Positions 8,078-16,974 are shown, numbered from the stretch's first letter. The stretch: DNA of 64,000 nt from Terrimesophilobacter sp963702165 (GCA_963702165.1 OY969722.1:2604001-2668000); one strand, 5' to 3'. The notes: generated by a model not told the origin, from the letters alone. Numbers and translations are program-made.

Positions 8078-9160
8078 TCAGCCGATCAGCGCCGCCGCCG
8101 CGGCCGCCAGCTCGCGCGTTTGCGTCGAGAGGGGAGCTGATCCGGCGTTCTGCGACGCCGCTTGCTGACCGGCGTCGCTGACCACGTATTCGAAGTAGGC
8201 GCGTACGACCTCCGCGTCGATTCCCGCCACATACTGCTCGCATCCGATCAGGTAGCTGATGAGCACGATCGGGTAAACGCCGGCCTCTTCTGTGGTGCGG
8301 TCGAGCTTGATCGCGAGGTCGCCTTCGCCCCGGCCCGGTTCGACCGAGCTGGCATCGACGATCGCGGCGGCAGCCTCCGTCGAGTAGCCGATGTAGTCCG
8401 CGCCCACCTTGACCGCGACCTGTCCGAGCCCGCCCGCTCGGGATGCATCGACATAGCCGATCGTCCCGGTGCCGTTGCGCACGGAGTCGACGACGCCGGA
8501 TGTCCCCTGCGCCGCCTCCCCACCCTCAAACGGCCAGGTGCCGTTCGGCTCGTGCGGCCAGGCATCGCCGGCGGCGGCCGCGAGGTAATCGGTGAAGTTC
8601 TCGGTGGTCCCGGATTCATCAGAGCGGTGCACGGGGGTGATCCTGGTGTTCGGCAGGTCGACGCCCGGGTTCTGGGTGGCGATGGCCTCGTCGTCCCAGG
8701 TGCCGATGTCTCCCGCGAAGATGCCCGCGATCGTCTGCGGATCGAGGTTCAGCGCGTCGATGCCGGCAAGGTTGAACACGACGACGATGGGTGCGACATA
8801 CGCGGGAAGTTCGACGATGCCGCTCCCGGGTACACACGCGTCGAACTTGCCCGAGGCCAGTTCCTCAGGAGTGAACGCACGGTCGGAGCCGGCGAAGGCG
8901 GCGCCGCCTGCCAGGAACATGTCCCGACCGGCACCGGAACCGGCCGGGTCGTATTCGACAGTGGTGTTCGGGTTGTCCGACTGGAAGGAGGCGATCCAGA
9001 TCTCCTGCGCGGCCTGCTGCGATGAGGCGCCGCCGCCGACGATGGTGCCGGTCAGGTCGGACCCGGTTGGAAGCCCCATCTCGTTGACAGCGCAGGACGA
9101 CAGCAGAAGCGCTGAGGCTGAAGCGATAGAGAGGACTGCACTGATCCGCCGGATACCCAC
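8078..9160 (-). CDS. Second phosphate-binding lipoprotein (PstS paralog)
   Basis: 360 aa, clearly homologous to the adjacent PstS along its whole length, with the same phosphate-loop motifs (GGGASSQ, DPAGSGAGR, GSDR, RSDESGTTEN) and a lipobox LLSSC near residue 23. The GTG start at 9160 has an unusually close purine stretch, so translation may be weak, or a start I cannot fix may be used. It ends about 160 bases before pstS, and the pstS PHO box lies between the two. The pair probably arose by tandem duplication; the paralog may be expressed under different phosphate conditions or have a different affinity. Confidence 0.92.
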   Translation of the reverse strand: MGIRRISAVLSIASASALLLSSCAVNEMGLPTGSDLTGTIVGGGASSQQAAQEIWIASFQSDNPNTTVEYDPAGSGAGRDMFLAGGAAFAGSDRAFTPEELASGKFDACVPGSGIVELPAYVAPIVVVFNLAGIDALNLDPQTIAGIFAGDIGTWDDEAIATQNPGVDLPNTRITPVHRSDESGTTENFTDYLAAAAGDAWPHEPNGTWPFEGGEAAQGTSGVVDSVRNGTGTIGYVDASRAGGLGQVAVKVGADYIGYSTEAAAAIVDASSVEPGRGEGDLAIKLDRTTEEAGVYPIVLISYLIGCEQYVAGIDAEVVRAYFEYVVSDAGQQAASQNAGSAPLSTQTRELAAAAAALIG

Positions 9161-9196
9161 TCCGTCAGGATAGTCGGCGCGAACCGACGGCCGAGG

Positions 9197-10136
9197 TCAG
9201 TGCGTCTCGAGCCCGACGACGCCGGCACTCGGGTTCGCGGTCGACAGGTGCAGCACCGCGAACTGACCGGTCGACAGCATCGCCGCGGACCGCAGGCGCG
9301 AGTCGACGGGGGTGCCGCTCTGGGCGGCGATCTCGGCGATCAGTTCCGGGATCACCGGACCATGACTGCACAGCACAACCGTCTTGCGCTTCTCGAGCCG
9401 TTTCGCGATGACCTCTTCAACCTGTGCGACACCGCGTTCGTGCGCGTCCTGGCTGATTGCGGTCGTCTGCTTGATCTCCAGCCCGGTGAGCTTGGCGAGC
9501 GGCTCCACCGTCGCGACGCACCGGGTCGCAGTGCTGCTGATGATCTTCCTCGGCCCGAACGCGGCGACGCCTGGCGCCGCGCCGACCGACTGCTCGAGCC
9601 CGCGGTGCAGGAGCGGCCGCGTGGCATCCGGGCCATCCCAGTCGCCCGGCGGAACCGCCTTGGCGTGGCGCAGGATGATCAGCCCGAACGTGCTCTCCGC
9701 GCCCTTGCGGCGCAAGTCTTCGAACCGGTTCAGGATGTCCAGGTCGTGCGGGTAGGTCAGGTGCTCCTTGGCCTGGGCGAGGCTGAGCCAGTCGAGGTCG
9801 CTGATCTCGTCATTCGATTCGAAGCGCGAGTTGGCCTGCGCCTCGTCGTCGACGTGCGCTGCCCAGTAGTGCACGATCTTCGGACGACCGCCGTTGCGCC
9901 CGTTCTGCATGAGGTACTCGGTCGTGCCGAGCGGCGCACCGAGGGAGATGTCGACGCCCGGTCTCCTCTTCGATCTCCCGCACGGCGGTCTGCGGCAGCG
10001 ATTCGCCCGGGTCCACCTTGCCCTTGGGCAGTGAGATGTCGTTGCGTCGCTGACGGTGCACGACCAGGATGCGCGCCTTCCCGTTCTCGATGCGCCAGCA
10101 GAGCGCCCCGGCGGCGAGAACCGGGACCTGGGTCAT
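9197..10136 (-). pseudogene. mutT1: MutT1-type NUDIX hydrolase/histidine phosphatase fusion, frameshifted as written
   Basis: Read as a composite, the gene starts at ATG 10136, overlapping the ppk stop (ATGA). It has an N-terminal NUDIX domain (NUDIX box GKVDPGESLPQTAVREIEEETG, read in two parts: GKVDPGESLPQTA and VREIEEETG) and a C-terminal histidine-phosphatase domain (LRHAKA; SSTATRC; SHGP). One extra G near 9958-9961 breaks the frame within or just after the NUDIX box; removing it restores a protein of about 312 aa. M. tuberculosis MutT1 (Rv2985) has the same two domains and also neighbours ppk1. MutT1 hydrolyses 8-oxo-dGTP and diadenosine polyphosphates. Because nothing else is damaged, the frameshift may be a sequence error. 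Confidence 0.85.
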
Positions 10137-12304
10137 CGCACCACTCGCTTCCGGCTGGCGATCTCGCGCATCCGCACGTCCTGCAGGTCGGAGAGCGGGG
10201 CCCCGTCGGCCGTGCGCGAGTGGCGGGTCCAGCGCCCATCCGAATCGAGCCACCAGGTCGAGGTGCTCTCCGCCATGGCCAGGTCGAACAGCGCGTCGAT
10301 CTCCGCCACCTGGTCCGGCGCGGTCAGCCGGACAAGCGCTTCCACCCTTCGGTCCAGATTGCGGTGCATCATGTCGGCGCTGCCGATGAAGACGTGGGGA
10401 TCGCCGTTGTTGTGGAACGTGAAGACGCGCGAGTGCTCGAGGTAGCGACCGACGATCGACCGCACCCGGATGGTTTCGCTCAGCCCCTCGACCCCCGGCC
10501 GCACCGAGCAGATGCCGCGCACCCACAGGTCGATCGGCACGCCGGCCTGGCTGGCCCGGTACAGCCCGTCGATGATCGCCTCATCCACGATCGAGTTGAC
10601 CTTGATCCGGATGCCGCTGGGCTTGCCCGCGAGCGCGTTGTCGGTCTCGGTCTGGATGCGCTTGAGCAGTCCCTTGCGCATGTGCAGCGGCGCCACCAGC
10701 AGCCGCTTGAACTTCTTCTCGATCGCGTAGCCGGACAGTTCGTTGAACAGCCGGGTCAGGTCGCGGCCGACCTGCTCATCGGCGGTGAACAGCCCGAGAT
10801 CCTCGTAGATGCGGCTCGTCTTGGGGTTGTAGTTGCCGGTGCCGACGTGGCTGTAGTTGCGCAGCTCGCCGTTCTCCTGCCGCACCACGAGTGCGAGCTT
10901 GCAGTGCGTCTTCAGACCGACGATGCCGTAGACCACGTGCACGCCGGCCTTCTCGAGCTGCCTGGCCCAGTTGATGTTGGCTGACTCGTCGAAGCGCGCC
11001 TTGATCTCCACCAGCGCGAGCACCGCCTTGCCGGATTCGGCCGCGGCGATCAGCGCTTCGATGATCGGGCTGTCGCCACTCGTGCGGTACAGCGTCTGTT
11101 TGATCGCGAGCACCTGCGGGTCGCGGGCCGCCTGCTCGATGAAGGCCTGCACGCTGGTCGCGAACGACTCGTACGGGTGGTGCACCAGGATGTCGCCGCG
11201 GCGGATGGAGCGGAAGATGTCCGGCACCGCGGTCGGCTCGGACGGCAGCAGCGCGACACTCGTTGTCGGCACGTGCTTCCGGTAGTGCATGGCCGGTCGG
11301 TTGATCTTGGTGATCTCGAACAGACCGCCGAGGTCGAGGGGCGCGGGCAGTCGGTACACCTCCTGTTCGGAGATGCCGAGCTCGCGGATAAGCAGGTTCA
11401 GCGTCCGCTCGTCCATGTCCTCGGTGATTTCGAGGCGGATCGGCGGACCGAAACGGCGCCGCAGCAGCTCACGCTCCAGGGTCTGGATCAGGTTCTCCGA
11501 CTCGTCCTCGTCCAGCTCGACATCTTCGTTCCGGGTGACACGGAATTCGTGATGGTCGAGGATCTCCATGCCGGGGAAGAGCTCCTCCAGGTGGTTGGAG
11601 ATGAGGTCCTCGAGCGGGATGAAGCGCAACTGGCCGCTGCCGTCATCCGGGAGCCGCACGAAGCGCGGCAGCACGGTCGGCACCTTCAGGCGCGCGAACT
11701 GCTCCTTGTCGGTCTTCGGGTTGCGGACGAGCACCGACAGGTTGAGGGACAGGCCGGAGATGTACGGGAACGGATGCGCCGGGTCGACCGCCAGCGGCAT
11801 CAGCACCGGGAAGATCTGGCCCGAGAACAGCTCGTCGACGCGCGCCCGGTCTGTCGGGTTCAGGTCGGCGAGGGTCTCGATGTGGATTCCCGCCTCGTCG
11901 AGCGCGGGCTTGAGCTCGTCGCGGAAGAGCTCCGCGTGCCGGGTTTGGAGTTCGTGCGCGCGCTCGCTGATGGAGCGCAGCACGTCCATCGGCGCGCGGC
12001 CGATGTTGGTGGGAACGGCCAGTCCGGTGACGATGCGGCGCTTCAGCCCGGCGACGCGCACCATGAAGAACTCGTCCAGGTTGCTGGCGAAGATGGCGGC
12101 GAAATTGACCCGCTCCAGCAGCGGCACGTTCTGGTCCTCGGCCAGTTCGAGCACGCGTTCGTTGAACGCGAGCCAGCTCAGTTCACGGTCGAGGAAGCGC
12201 TCGGCCGGCAGAGTGCCGTCGTCGACCCAGCTGGTCGACTCGTAGTCGTCATCGAGACTGTCGGTCGCAAGACCGGTGGTGTCGAGCACGCCGTCGCTGT
12301 TCAT
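10133..12304 (-). CDS. ppk: Polyphosphate kinase 1
   Basis: 723 aa, normal for PPK1. Domains in order are the N-terminal helical domain (ELSWLAFNERVLELA), the head domain, and the two phospholipase-D-like C-terminal domains. Catalytic-region motifs are KQTLYRTSGDSPI, the His-containing SHVGTGNYNPKTSR, and SADMMHRNLDRRVE. The enzyme reversibly polymerises the gamma-phosphate of ATP into polyphosphate, usually at the membrane. It overlaps mutT1 by four bases. A lone GGTTAAC at 12326-12332 is a weak PHO half-site candidate. The position beside pst and phoU genes ties phosphate storage to uptake. Confidence 0.97.
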   Translation of the reverse strand: MNSDGVLDTTGLATDSLDDDYESTSWVDDGTLPAERFLDRELSWLAFNERVLELAEDQNVPLLERVNFAAIFASNLDEFFMVRVAGLKRRIVTGLAVPTNIGRAPMDVLRSISERAHELQTRHAELFRDELKPALDEAGIHIETLADLNPTDRARVDELFSGQIFPVLMPLAVDPAHPFPYISGLSLNLSVLVRNPKTDKEQFARLKVPTVLPRFVRLPDDGSGQLRFIPLEDLISNHLEELFPGMEILDHHEFRVTRNEDVELDEDESENLIQTLERELLRRRFGPPIRLEITEDMDERTLNLLIRELGISEQEVYRLPAPLDLGGLFEITKINRPAMHYRKHVPTTSVALLPSEPTAVPDIFRSIRRGDILVHHPYESFATSVQAFIEQAARDPQVLAIKQTLYRTSGDSPIIEALIAAAESGKAVLALVEIKARFDESANINWARQLEKAGVHVVYGIVGLKTHCKLALVVRQENGELRNYSHVGTGNYNPKTSRIYEDLGLFTADEQVGRDLTRLFNELSGYAIEKKFKRLLVAPLHMRKGLLKRIQTETDNALAGKPSGIRIKVNSIVDEAIIDGLYRASQAGVPIDLWVRGICSVRPGVEGLSETIRVRSIVGRYLEHSRVFTFHNNGDPHVFIGSADMMHRNLDRRVEALVRLTAPDQVAEIDALFDLAMAESTSTWWLDSDGRWTRHSRTADGAPLSDLQDVRMREIASRKRVVR

Positions 12305-12370
12305 CGCTAAATCATGTCACTCGGCGGTTAACGAAAGGTTTGGAAATTCCAGACGCGCTGCCCGTGCCCG

Positions 12371-12467
12371 TTGTGCAGGAGATTCCTTGTTGTGCAGGAC
12401 ATCCGGCACGGTCACGACCTGTTGTCGGGCATCCGGGGTCATTCCCGCTCGAAAGTCCTGCACAACA
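12371..12467. repeat. TTGTGCAGGA repeats forming a spaced inverted repeat
   Basis: TTGTGCAGGA occurs at 12371-12380 and 12390-12399. TGTTGTGCAGGAC at 12388-12400 has a perfect 13-bp inverted match, GTCCTGCACAACA, at 12455-12467. The 186-base gap between ppk and mshD holds this structure and no gene. It may act as the mshD terminator or be a mobile palindromic repeat. Confidence 0.6.
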
Positions 12468-12490
12468 GGGAGCACGGTTCGTGGGCTAGC

Positions 12491-13291
12491 TCAGAGCACC
12501 CGCTCGTACTGCACGTCGATGGTGTGCTGGCCGAAACCGTACCGGCGGTACAGCTTCAGCGCCGGCTCGTTGTCGCCCTCAACGTACAGCGACGCGGTGC
12601 GGATGCCGCGCTCCGACAGCCGCGCGAACCCGGCGTCCATGAGGCGTGCTCCAATCCCCTGACCCTGCCTCGCCGGGTCGACCCCGACCGCGTAGAACTC
12701 GCCGATCTCTGCATCCGGCAGCACCTTCAGCCACGCGAAGCCGATCAGGTCGGCGCCGTCCCACAGCAGCAGGAAGTCGGCGGAATCGAACCACGGTTCC
12801 GCCTTGCGTGCGTCCAGGTCGTCCTGGGTCAGCTTTCCCTGCTCCGGATGCTCAGCGAACGCCTTCGCGTTGAGTGCCAGCCAGACTTCGTCGTCGATTT
12901 CGGGGCGGAAGGCGCGCACATCGTCGTCGACAGCCGCGCGCTCGCTGACCCCTGCGCGCAGCTGCAACAGCGTGCGGACCGCGTCGAAGCCGAACTGCTG
13001 CGCGAGGGCGCGCGACGCCGGGTGATCCCCGTGCGCCCAGGCGCGGCGCGGCTTCTCGGTCTCTGCCAGCACCTGCTCCGTGAGCCGCTTCCCGTGGCCG
13101 CGGCGCCGGGCATCCGGATCGACCACCAGCTCGAACTCGTGATCGGAGTGGAGGGCGACAGCCAAGTCGTCGACGGCGATGAGCTGGCGCTCGCCGGCAT
13201 CCAGGTCGATGAGAGCCTGATCGGAGAACGGCGGCTGCCCGTCGGCCTCCGTCGCACGCTGCACCAGCGAATCGAACCAGTCAGGTCGCAT
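12491..13291 (-). CDS. mshD: Mycothiol synthase
   Basis: 266 aa made of two GNAT acetyltransferase domains, the layout of MshD. The C-terminal domain has the acetyl-CoA motif A (VDPARQGQGIGARLM) and motif B (VEGDNEPALKLYRRYGF); the N-terminal copy is more degenerate (VDPDARRRGHGKRL). The enzyme acetylates Cys-GlcN-Ins in the last step of mycothiol synthesis, the main low-molecular-weight thiol of actinobacteria. Its start overlaps the glnR stop, so the two are probably co-transcribed. The order glnR-mshD near phosphate transport genes is also seen in M. tuberculosis (Rv0818-Rv0820). Confidence 0.93.
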   Translation of the reverse strand: MRPDWFDSLVQRATEADGQPPFSDQALIDLDAGERQLIAVDDLAVALHSDHEFELVVDPDARRRGHGKRLTEQVLAETEKPRRAWAHGDHPASRALAQQFGFDAVRTLLQLRAGVSERAAVDDDVRAFRPEIDDEVWLALNAKAFAEHPEQGKLTQDDLDARKAEPWFDSADFLLLWDGADLIGFAWLKVLPDAEIGEFYAVGVDPARQGQGIGARLMDAGFARLSERGIRTASLYVEGDNEPALKLYRRYGFGQHTIDVQYERVL

Positions 13292-13965
13292 CAGGAACTC
13301 CGTTCATCCTCGTCGTGCGCTGTGAAGCGGTAGCCGACGTTGCGCACCGTGCCGATGAGCGAGTCGTAGTCGCCCAGTTTGGCGCGCAGTCGGCGCACGT
13401 GGACGTCCACCGTGCGGGTCCCGCCGAAGTAGTCGTAGCCCCAGACATCGCTCAGCAGCTGGTCGCGCGTGAAGACGCGACCAGGGTGTGCAGTGAGGAA
13501 GCGCAGCAGCTCGAACTCCTTGAAGGTGAGGTCGAGGGTGCGCCCGTGCACCTTCGCCGAGTAGCTGGACTCGTCGATCGTGACGCCGGATGCTGTGATG
13601 CGCCCGTCGTCGTGAACCGTCGGGCGGCGACCGAGCAGCAGTCGGATGCGCGCATCGGTCTCGGCCGGTCCTGCGCTGGAGAGGACAACGTCGTCCACAC
13701 CCCAGTCGGCGGTGACGGCGGCAAAGCCGCCCTCGCTGACCGCCAGCAGCACCGGAACATCGAGCCCGGAGGAGCTGATGATGCGGCACAGCGACTTCGC
13801 GCCGGCGAGATCGGTGCTCGCGTCGATGACGAGCAGCTCGGCGCCGGATGCGGCAACCAACTGGTCGGTGCGCGCTGGCACGACGCGGAGGCGGTGTTCG
13901 AGCAGGCTCAGCGAGCACGGCGGATCGTGATCGACCGTGTTGGTCATGAGCAGCACTTGTGCCAC
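13291..13965 (-). CDS. glnR: GlnR-like OmpR-family response regulator
   Basis: 224 aa. The N-terminal receiver-like domain is atypical (short, with Asp in VIDASTD and without the usual acidic cluster). The C-terminal winged helix is canonical: LTFKEFELLRFL, VFTRDQLLSDVWGYDYFGGTRTVDVHVRRLRAKLG. Actinobacterial GlnR, an orphan regulator of nitrogen assimilation genes that needs no cognate kinase, has these traits and the same mshD neighbour. I therefore assign GlnR, with some chance of another orphan OmpR regulator. It is transcribed divergently from the small membrane protein gene at 14047, with a palindrome at 14001-14016 in between. Confidence 0.82.
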   Translation of the reverse strand: MAQVLLMTNTVDHDPPCSLSLLEHRLRVVPARTDQLVAASGAELLVIDASTDLAGAKSLCRIISSSGLDVPVLLAVSEGGFAAVTADWGVDDVVLSSAGPAETDARIRLLLGRRPTVHDDGRITASGVTIDESSYSAKVHGRTLDLTFKEFELLRFLTAHPGRVFTRDQLLSDVWGYDYFGGTRTVDVHVRRLRAKLGDYDSLIGTVRNVGYRFTAHDEDERSS

Positions 13966-14000
13966 CGCGCTCTCCCGTCCGACAGGGAAACAGTCTATTA

Positions 14001-14016
14001 GCGCACGTTCGTGCGC
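14001..14016. promoter_or_regulatory. Palindrome in the glnR divergent promoter region
   Basis: GCGCACG-TT-CGTGCGC is a perfect 7-bp inverted repeat, 36-51 bases upstream of glnR and 31-46 bases before the divergent membrane-protein gene. It could be an operator for either gene. Confidence 0.45.
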
Positions 14017-14046
14017 GATTTGCGGGCGTTAGGGCAGGATTGAGGG

Positions 14047-14334
14047 GTGACTGAGACCGTTCCCGCCGAGGTGACGCCCGGGCGCTGGGCCACCGTGCTT
14101 CCGGTCTGGGTCGTCGCGATCATCGGCGCAGTGCTGGTCGGGATGTTCGCGGCGAGGGGCGAGTACCTGACCTGGTTGCCGATCGTGCTCGCAACCGCCA
14201 CCATCCTCACCTTCTGCCTGCAGATCGGGCGCGGGACGAAAGACGGACTGACCGAACGGATGACCGCATCCGTCGGCGGCTCGGTGGTCATCCTCGGCAT
14301 CGCGACCGGCGTGCTCGCCCTGATGGGTGGCTAG
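14047..14334 (+). CDS. Small membrane protein, unknown function
   Basis: 95 aa from GTG 14047, with GAGGGG just upstream. Three hydrophobic segments are visible: about residues 17-36 (VLPVWVVAIIGAVLVGMFAA), 42-58 and 74-92. No catalytic motif is present. It resembles small integral membrane proteins of unknown role that are common in actinobacteria. It is followed ten bases later by another tiny membrane-protein gene, so the two may form one transcript. Confidence 0.7.
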   Translation: MTETVPAEVTPGRWATVLPVWVVAIIGAVLVGMFAARGEYLTWLPIVLATATILTFCLQIGRGTKDGLTERMTASVGGSVVILGIATGVLALMGG

Positions 14335-14343
14335 ACTGGGCTC

Positions 14344-14454
14344 ATGCTTCTCGCGCTTGAGCTGTTCTTCGTCGGCCTCCTGGGACTCGCGACGCTGTCG
14401 ATTGGTTTCATCTCCGTCGTCGTGCTCTACAACCTGTTCCGGGGTCAGCGCTAA
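14344..14454 (+). CDS. 36-residue single-span membrane microprotein
   Basis: A short frame, ATG 14344 to TAA 14454, encodes MLLALELFFVGLLGLATLS followed by IGFISVVVLYNLFRGQR. It is one long hydrophobic helix with a positively charged C-terminus (predicted inside). Spacing from the upstream membrane-protein gene is nine bases and from the nitrobindin gene 30 bases, in the same direction. The coding potential is plausible rather than proven. Confidence 0.55.
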   Translation: MLLALELFFVGLLGLATLSIGFISVVVLYNLFRGQR

Positions 14455-14484
14455 CAAGAGGCCAGCGCCAGCAAGGAGTGGTCA

Positions 14485-15084
14485 GTGATCGAGCTCGATG
14501 CCAATCTTCCGGCCGAGCTGGTGCCGCTCTCGTGGCTTCTCGGCGTGTGGGAGGGCAGCGGTGTCGTCAACTTCACGACCGACGACGGCATCGTCAACCA
14601 CGAGTTCGGGCAGCGGGTCAGCTTCAGCCATGACGGCTTCCCGCACCTGAACTACAGCTCGTACGCATGGCTGCTGGAGTCGGACCCGCAGCAGCCGCTC
14701 GCCACCGAGACCGGCTATTGGCGGTTGAGCCGGCCTGCGACATCCGCCGACCCTGGGCCGGGGATGCTCGCAGGGATCGGCGAGCCGAGTTACGGCAACG
14801 CCGAAGCGGTGGAGACGCTGCGCAACGACGACGGCGGATTCGACCTCGAGGTGTCGCTCCTGCATCCGGGCGGGGTGAGCGAGCTGTACCTGGGGCAGGT
14901 GAAGGGCCCGCGCATCGACCTGGCGACGGATGCCGTGATGCGCTCGGGCACCGCAAAAGACCACTCCGCATCCACGCGCCTCTACGGCATGGTCGAGGGA
15001 CACCTGCTGTGGGCGTGGGATCTCGCAGCGCTGGGACGCGAACTGCAGAGCCACGCCTCTGCGAGATTGGCCAAAGTTGAGTGA
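14485..15084 (+). CDS. Nitrobindin-family heme-binding protein (FABP-like)
   Basis: 199 aa from GTG 14485, with AAGGAG 10 bases upstream. Near residue 20 it carries the nitrobindin motif GVWEGSG (GxWxGxG), followed by a ten-strand beta-barrel pattern (FGQRVSFSHDG, YWRLSR, LEVSLLHPGG). In nitrobindins the ferric heme is bound by a C-terminal His and detoxifies peroxynitrite. No His lies at the extreme C-terminus here; HSAS and EGH around residues 155-175 are candidates. It overlaps ygfZ by eight bases, so the two are translated together. Confidence 0.8.
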   Translation: MIELDANLPAELVPLSWLLGVWEGSGVVNFTTDDGIVNHEFGQRVSFSHDGFPHLNYSSYAWLLESDPQQPLATETGYWRLSRPATSADPGPGMLAGIGEPSYGNAEAVETLRNDDGGFDLEVSLLHPGGVSELYLGQVKGPRIDLATDAVMRSGTAKDHSASTRLYGMVEGHLLWAWDLAALGRELQSHASARLAKVE

Positions 15085-16162
15085 GTTCCTGTCTCGTCCG
15101 GGCGCCGTCGAGGCGGCGGAGCCGGATGCCGGCGTCGCGGCCCACTACGGCAACCCGCTCGCCGAGCAGCGGGCGCTCGCCCGCGGCGAAGCGGTCGTCG
15201 ACCTGTCCCATCGCGGTGTGCTGACGATCACCGGAGAGGACCGGCTCAGCTGGCTTCACTCGCTGACCAGCCAGAACTTGAGCGGCCTGAAGCCGGGAGA
15301 CTCCGCCGAGACCCTGCTGCTCGCGCAGACCGGTCGGATCGAGTACGCCATCCGGGTCGTCGACGACGGCACCACCGCGTGGCTGCTGGTCGAGGGGGCC
15401 GAGACGCAGTCGCTTCGCGAGTGGCTCGACTCGATGCGATTCATGCTGCGGGTCGAGATCGCCGACCGCAGCGACGAGTTCGCGGTGATCGGCTCGCTGG
15501 GGGAGCTGCCGGTGGCTGCTGCAGCGCCGGGCGGGGTGCCGCTGGTCTGGGTTGACCCGTGGCACGAGGTCGTTCAGGGCGGCTACCAGTACGCGGGCGA
15601 GCAGGAGCATCCGGCAGCGCAGTGGACCTGGCGCGAGTCCCTCATCGAGCGGTCGCGTCTGGGCGAGCTCGCCGATACACCTGCAGCCGGTGTGCTCGCG
15701 ATGGAGGCGCTGCGCATCGCAGCCTGGCGGCCGCGGCGCTCCAGCGAAGTGGACGATAAGACCATCCCGCACGAGCTCGACTGGATGCGCAGTGCGGTGC
15801 ACCTGACCAAGGGCTGCTACCGCGGCCAGGAGACCGTTGCCAAGGTGCACAACCTCGGGCATCCGCCGCGTCGGCTCGTGATGCTGCACCTCGACGGCTC
15901 CGACTCGGTGCTGCCGGACGCCGGATCCCCGGTTCTCATCGGCGACAAGCAGGTCGGGCGGGTGACCTCGAGCGCCCTGCACTGGGAGCTGGGGCCGATC
16001 GCGCTCGCCGTGCTGAAGCGGACCACGGATCCGGATGCCACCCTCACCGTCTTGGCCGGGGACACCGAGGTGGCCGCGGCACAGCAGGTCATCGTGCCAG
16101 TCGACGCCGGCTCGGTCGCGCCGCCGCCGCGGCTGCCGCGGCTCGGCCTGTCCTCGCGCTGA
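15077..16162 (+). CDS. ygfZ: Folate-binding protein YgfZ
   Basis: 361 aa with the GcvT-like fold. The hallmark K-G-C-Y-x-G-Q-E motif is present as KGCYRGQE near residue 250. The N-terminal half has the aminomethyltransferase-like LSHRGVLTITGEDRLSWLHSL region. YgfZ/IBA57 proteins use tetrahydrofolate to help mature or repair certain Fe-S proteins. The TTG start at 15077 overlaps the nitrobindin stop, which explains why no separate ribosome site is evident. The length is typical of actinobacterial members. Confidence 0.92.
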   Translation: MSEFLSRPGAVEAAEPDAGVAAHYGNPLAEQRALARGEAVVDLSHRGVLTITGEDRLSWLHSLTSQNLSGLKPGDSAETLLLAQTGRIEYAIRVVDDGTTAWLLVEGAETQSLREWLDSMRFMLRVEIADRSDEFAVIGSLGELPVAAAAPGGVPLVWVDPWHEVVQGGYQYAGEQEHPAAQWTWRESLIERSRLGELADTPAAGVLAMEALRIAAWRPRRSSEVDDKTIPHELDWMRSAVHLTKGCYRGQETVAKVHNLGHPPRRLVMLHLDGSDSVLPDAGSPVLIGDKQVGRVTSSALHWELGPIALAVLKRTTDPDATLTVLAGDTEVAAAQQVIVPVDAGSVAPPPRLPRLGLSSR

Positions 16163-16220
16163 CCCGCATCCCGCCCGCACCGCTCGGGAACGGCCCCGCG
16201 GCCCTCGATACACTGGCGGC

Positions 16221-16964
16221 ATGACCCACACGCTGATCCTGCTGCGCCACGGCCAGAGCGACTGGAACGAGAAGAACCTGTTCACCGGATGGGTGGATGT
16301 GCCGCTCACCGAACTCGGGCGGGCCGAGGCCAGGCGGGCCGGGGAGCTGCTGCTGGAGTCTGGGCTGCTGCCCGACATCCAGTTCACATCGGTGCTGAAG
16401 CGCGCCATCCACACCGCGAACGAAACCCTCGCGACCGCCGACCGTGACTGGATCGACGTCAAGCGCAGCTGGCGCCTCAACGAGCGTCACTACGGTGCGC
16501 TGCAGGGCAAGAACAAGGCGGAGACCCTCGAGCAGTACGGCGAGGAGCAGTTCATGCAGTGGCGTCGCTCGTTCGACGTGCCGCCGCCCCCGATCGCCGA
16601 CGACGACCCGTACTCGCAAGCCAACGACCCGCGCTACACCGGGCTGGATGAGGAGATGCCGCGCACCGAGTGCCTGAAGGACGTCGTCGAGCGGATGCTG
16701 CCGTACTGGCACTCGGACATTGCTCGCGAACTCGCCACCGGGAAGACCGTGCTGGTCACCGCGCACGGCAACTCGCTGCGCGCGCTGGTGAAGCACCTCG
16801 ACGGGATCTCCGACGAGGACATCGCCGGGCTGAACATCCCGACCGGCATCCCGCTCGTCTACGAACTGGATGACACGTTCATGCCGAGCAAGCCCGGCCG
16901 CTACCTCGACCCGGAGGCCGCCGCGGCCGGTGCAGCTGCGGTCGCCGCGCAGGGCAAGCACTAA
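16221..16964 (+). CDS. gpmA: 2,3-bisphosphoglycerate-dependent phosphoglycerate mutase
   Basis: 247 aa starting at ATG 16221. The phosphohistidine motif is LRHGQSDWNEKNLFTGW near residue 8, and the second catalytic His is in TAHGNSLRALVKHLDG. The long insertion PPPIADDDPYSQANDPRY is diagnostic of the dPGM branch. The enzyme interconverts 3- and 2-phosphoglycerate in glycolysis. The neighbouring phoU/senX3/regX3 genes match mycobacteria, where gpm1 precedes senX3-regX3. Confidence 0.95.
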   Translation: MTHTLILLRHGQSDWNEKNLFTGWVDVPLTELGRAEARRAGELLLESGLLPDIQFTSVLKRAIHTANETLATADRDWIDVKRSWRLNERHYGALQGKNKAETLEQYGEEQFMQWRRSFDVPPPPIADDDPYSQANDPRYTGLDEEMPRTECLKDVVERMLPYWHSDIARELATGKTVLVTAHGNSLRALVKHLDGISDEDIAGLNIPTGIPLVYELDDTFMPSKPGRYLDPEAAAAGAAAVAAQGKH

Positions 16965-16974
16965 CACCGCCATC

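Noticed and set aside
9200..10984. Plus-strand open frame of about 590 codons opposite mutT1 and ppk
   Set aside because: No recognisable motif, and ppk is unambiguous on the other strand.
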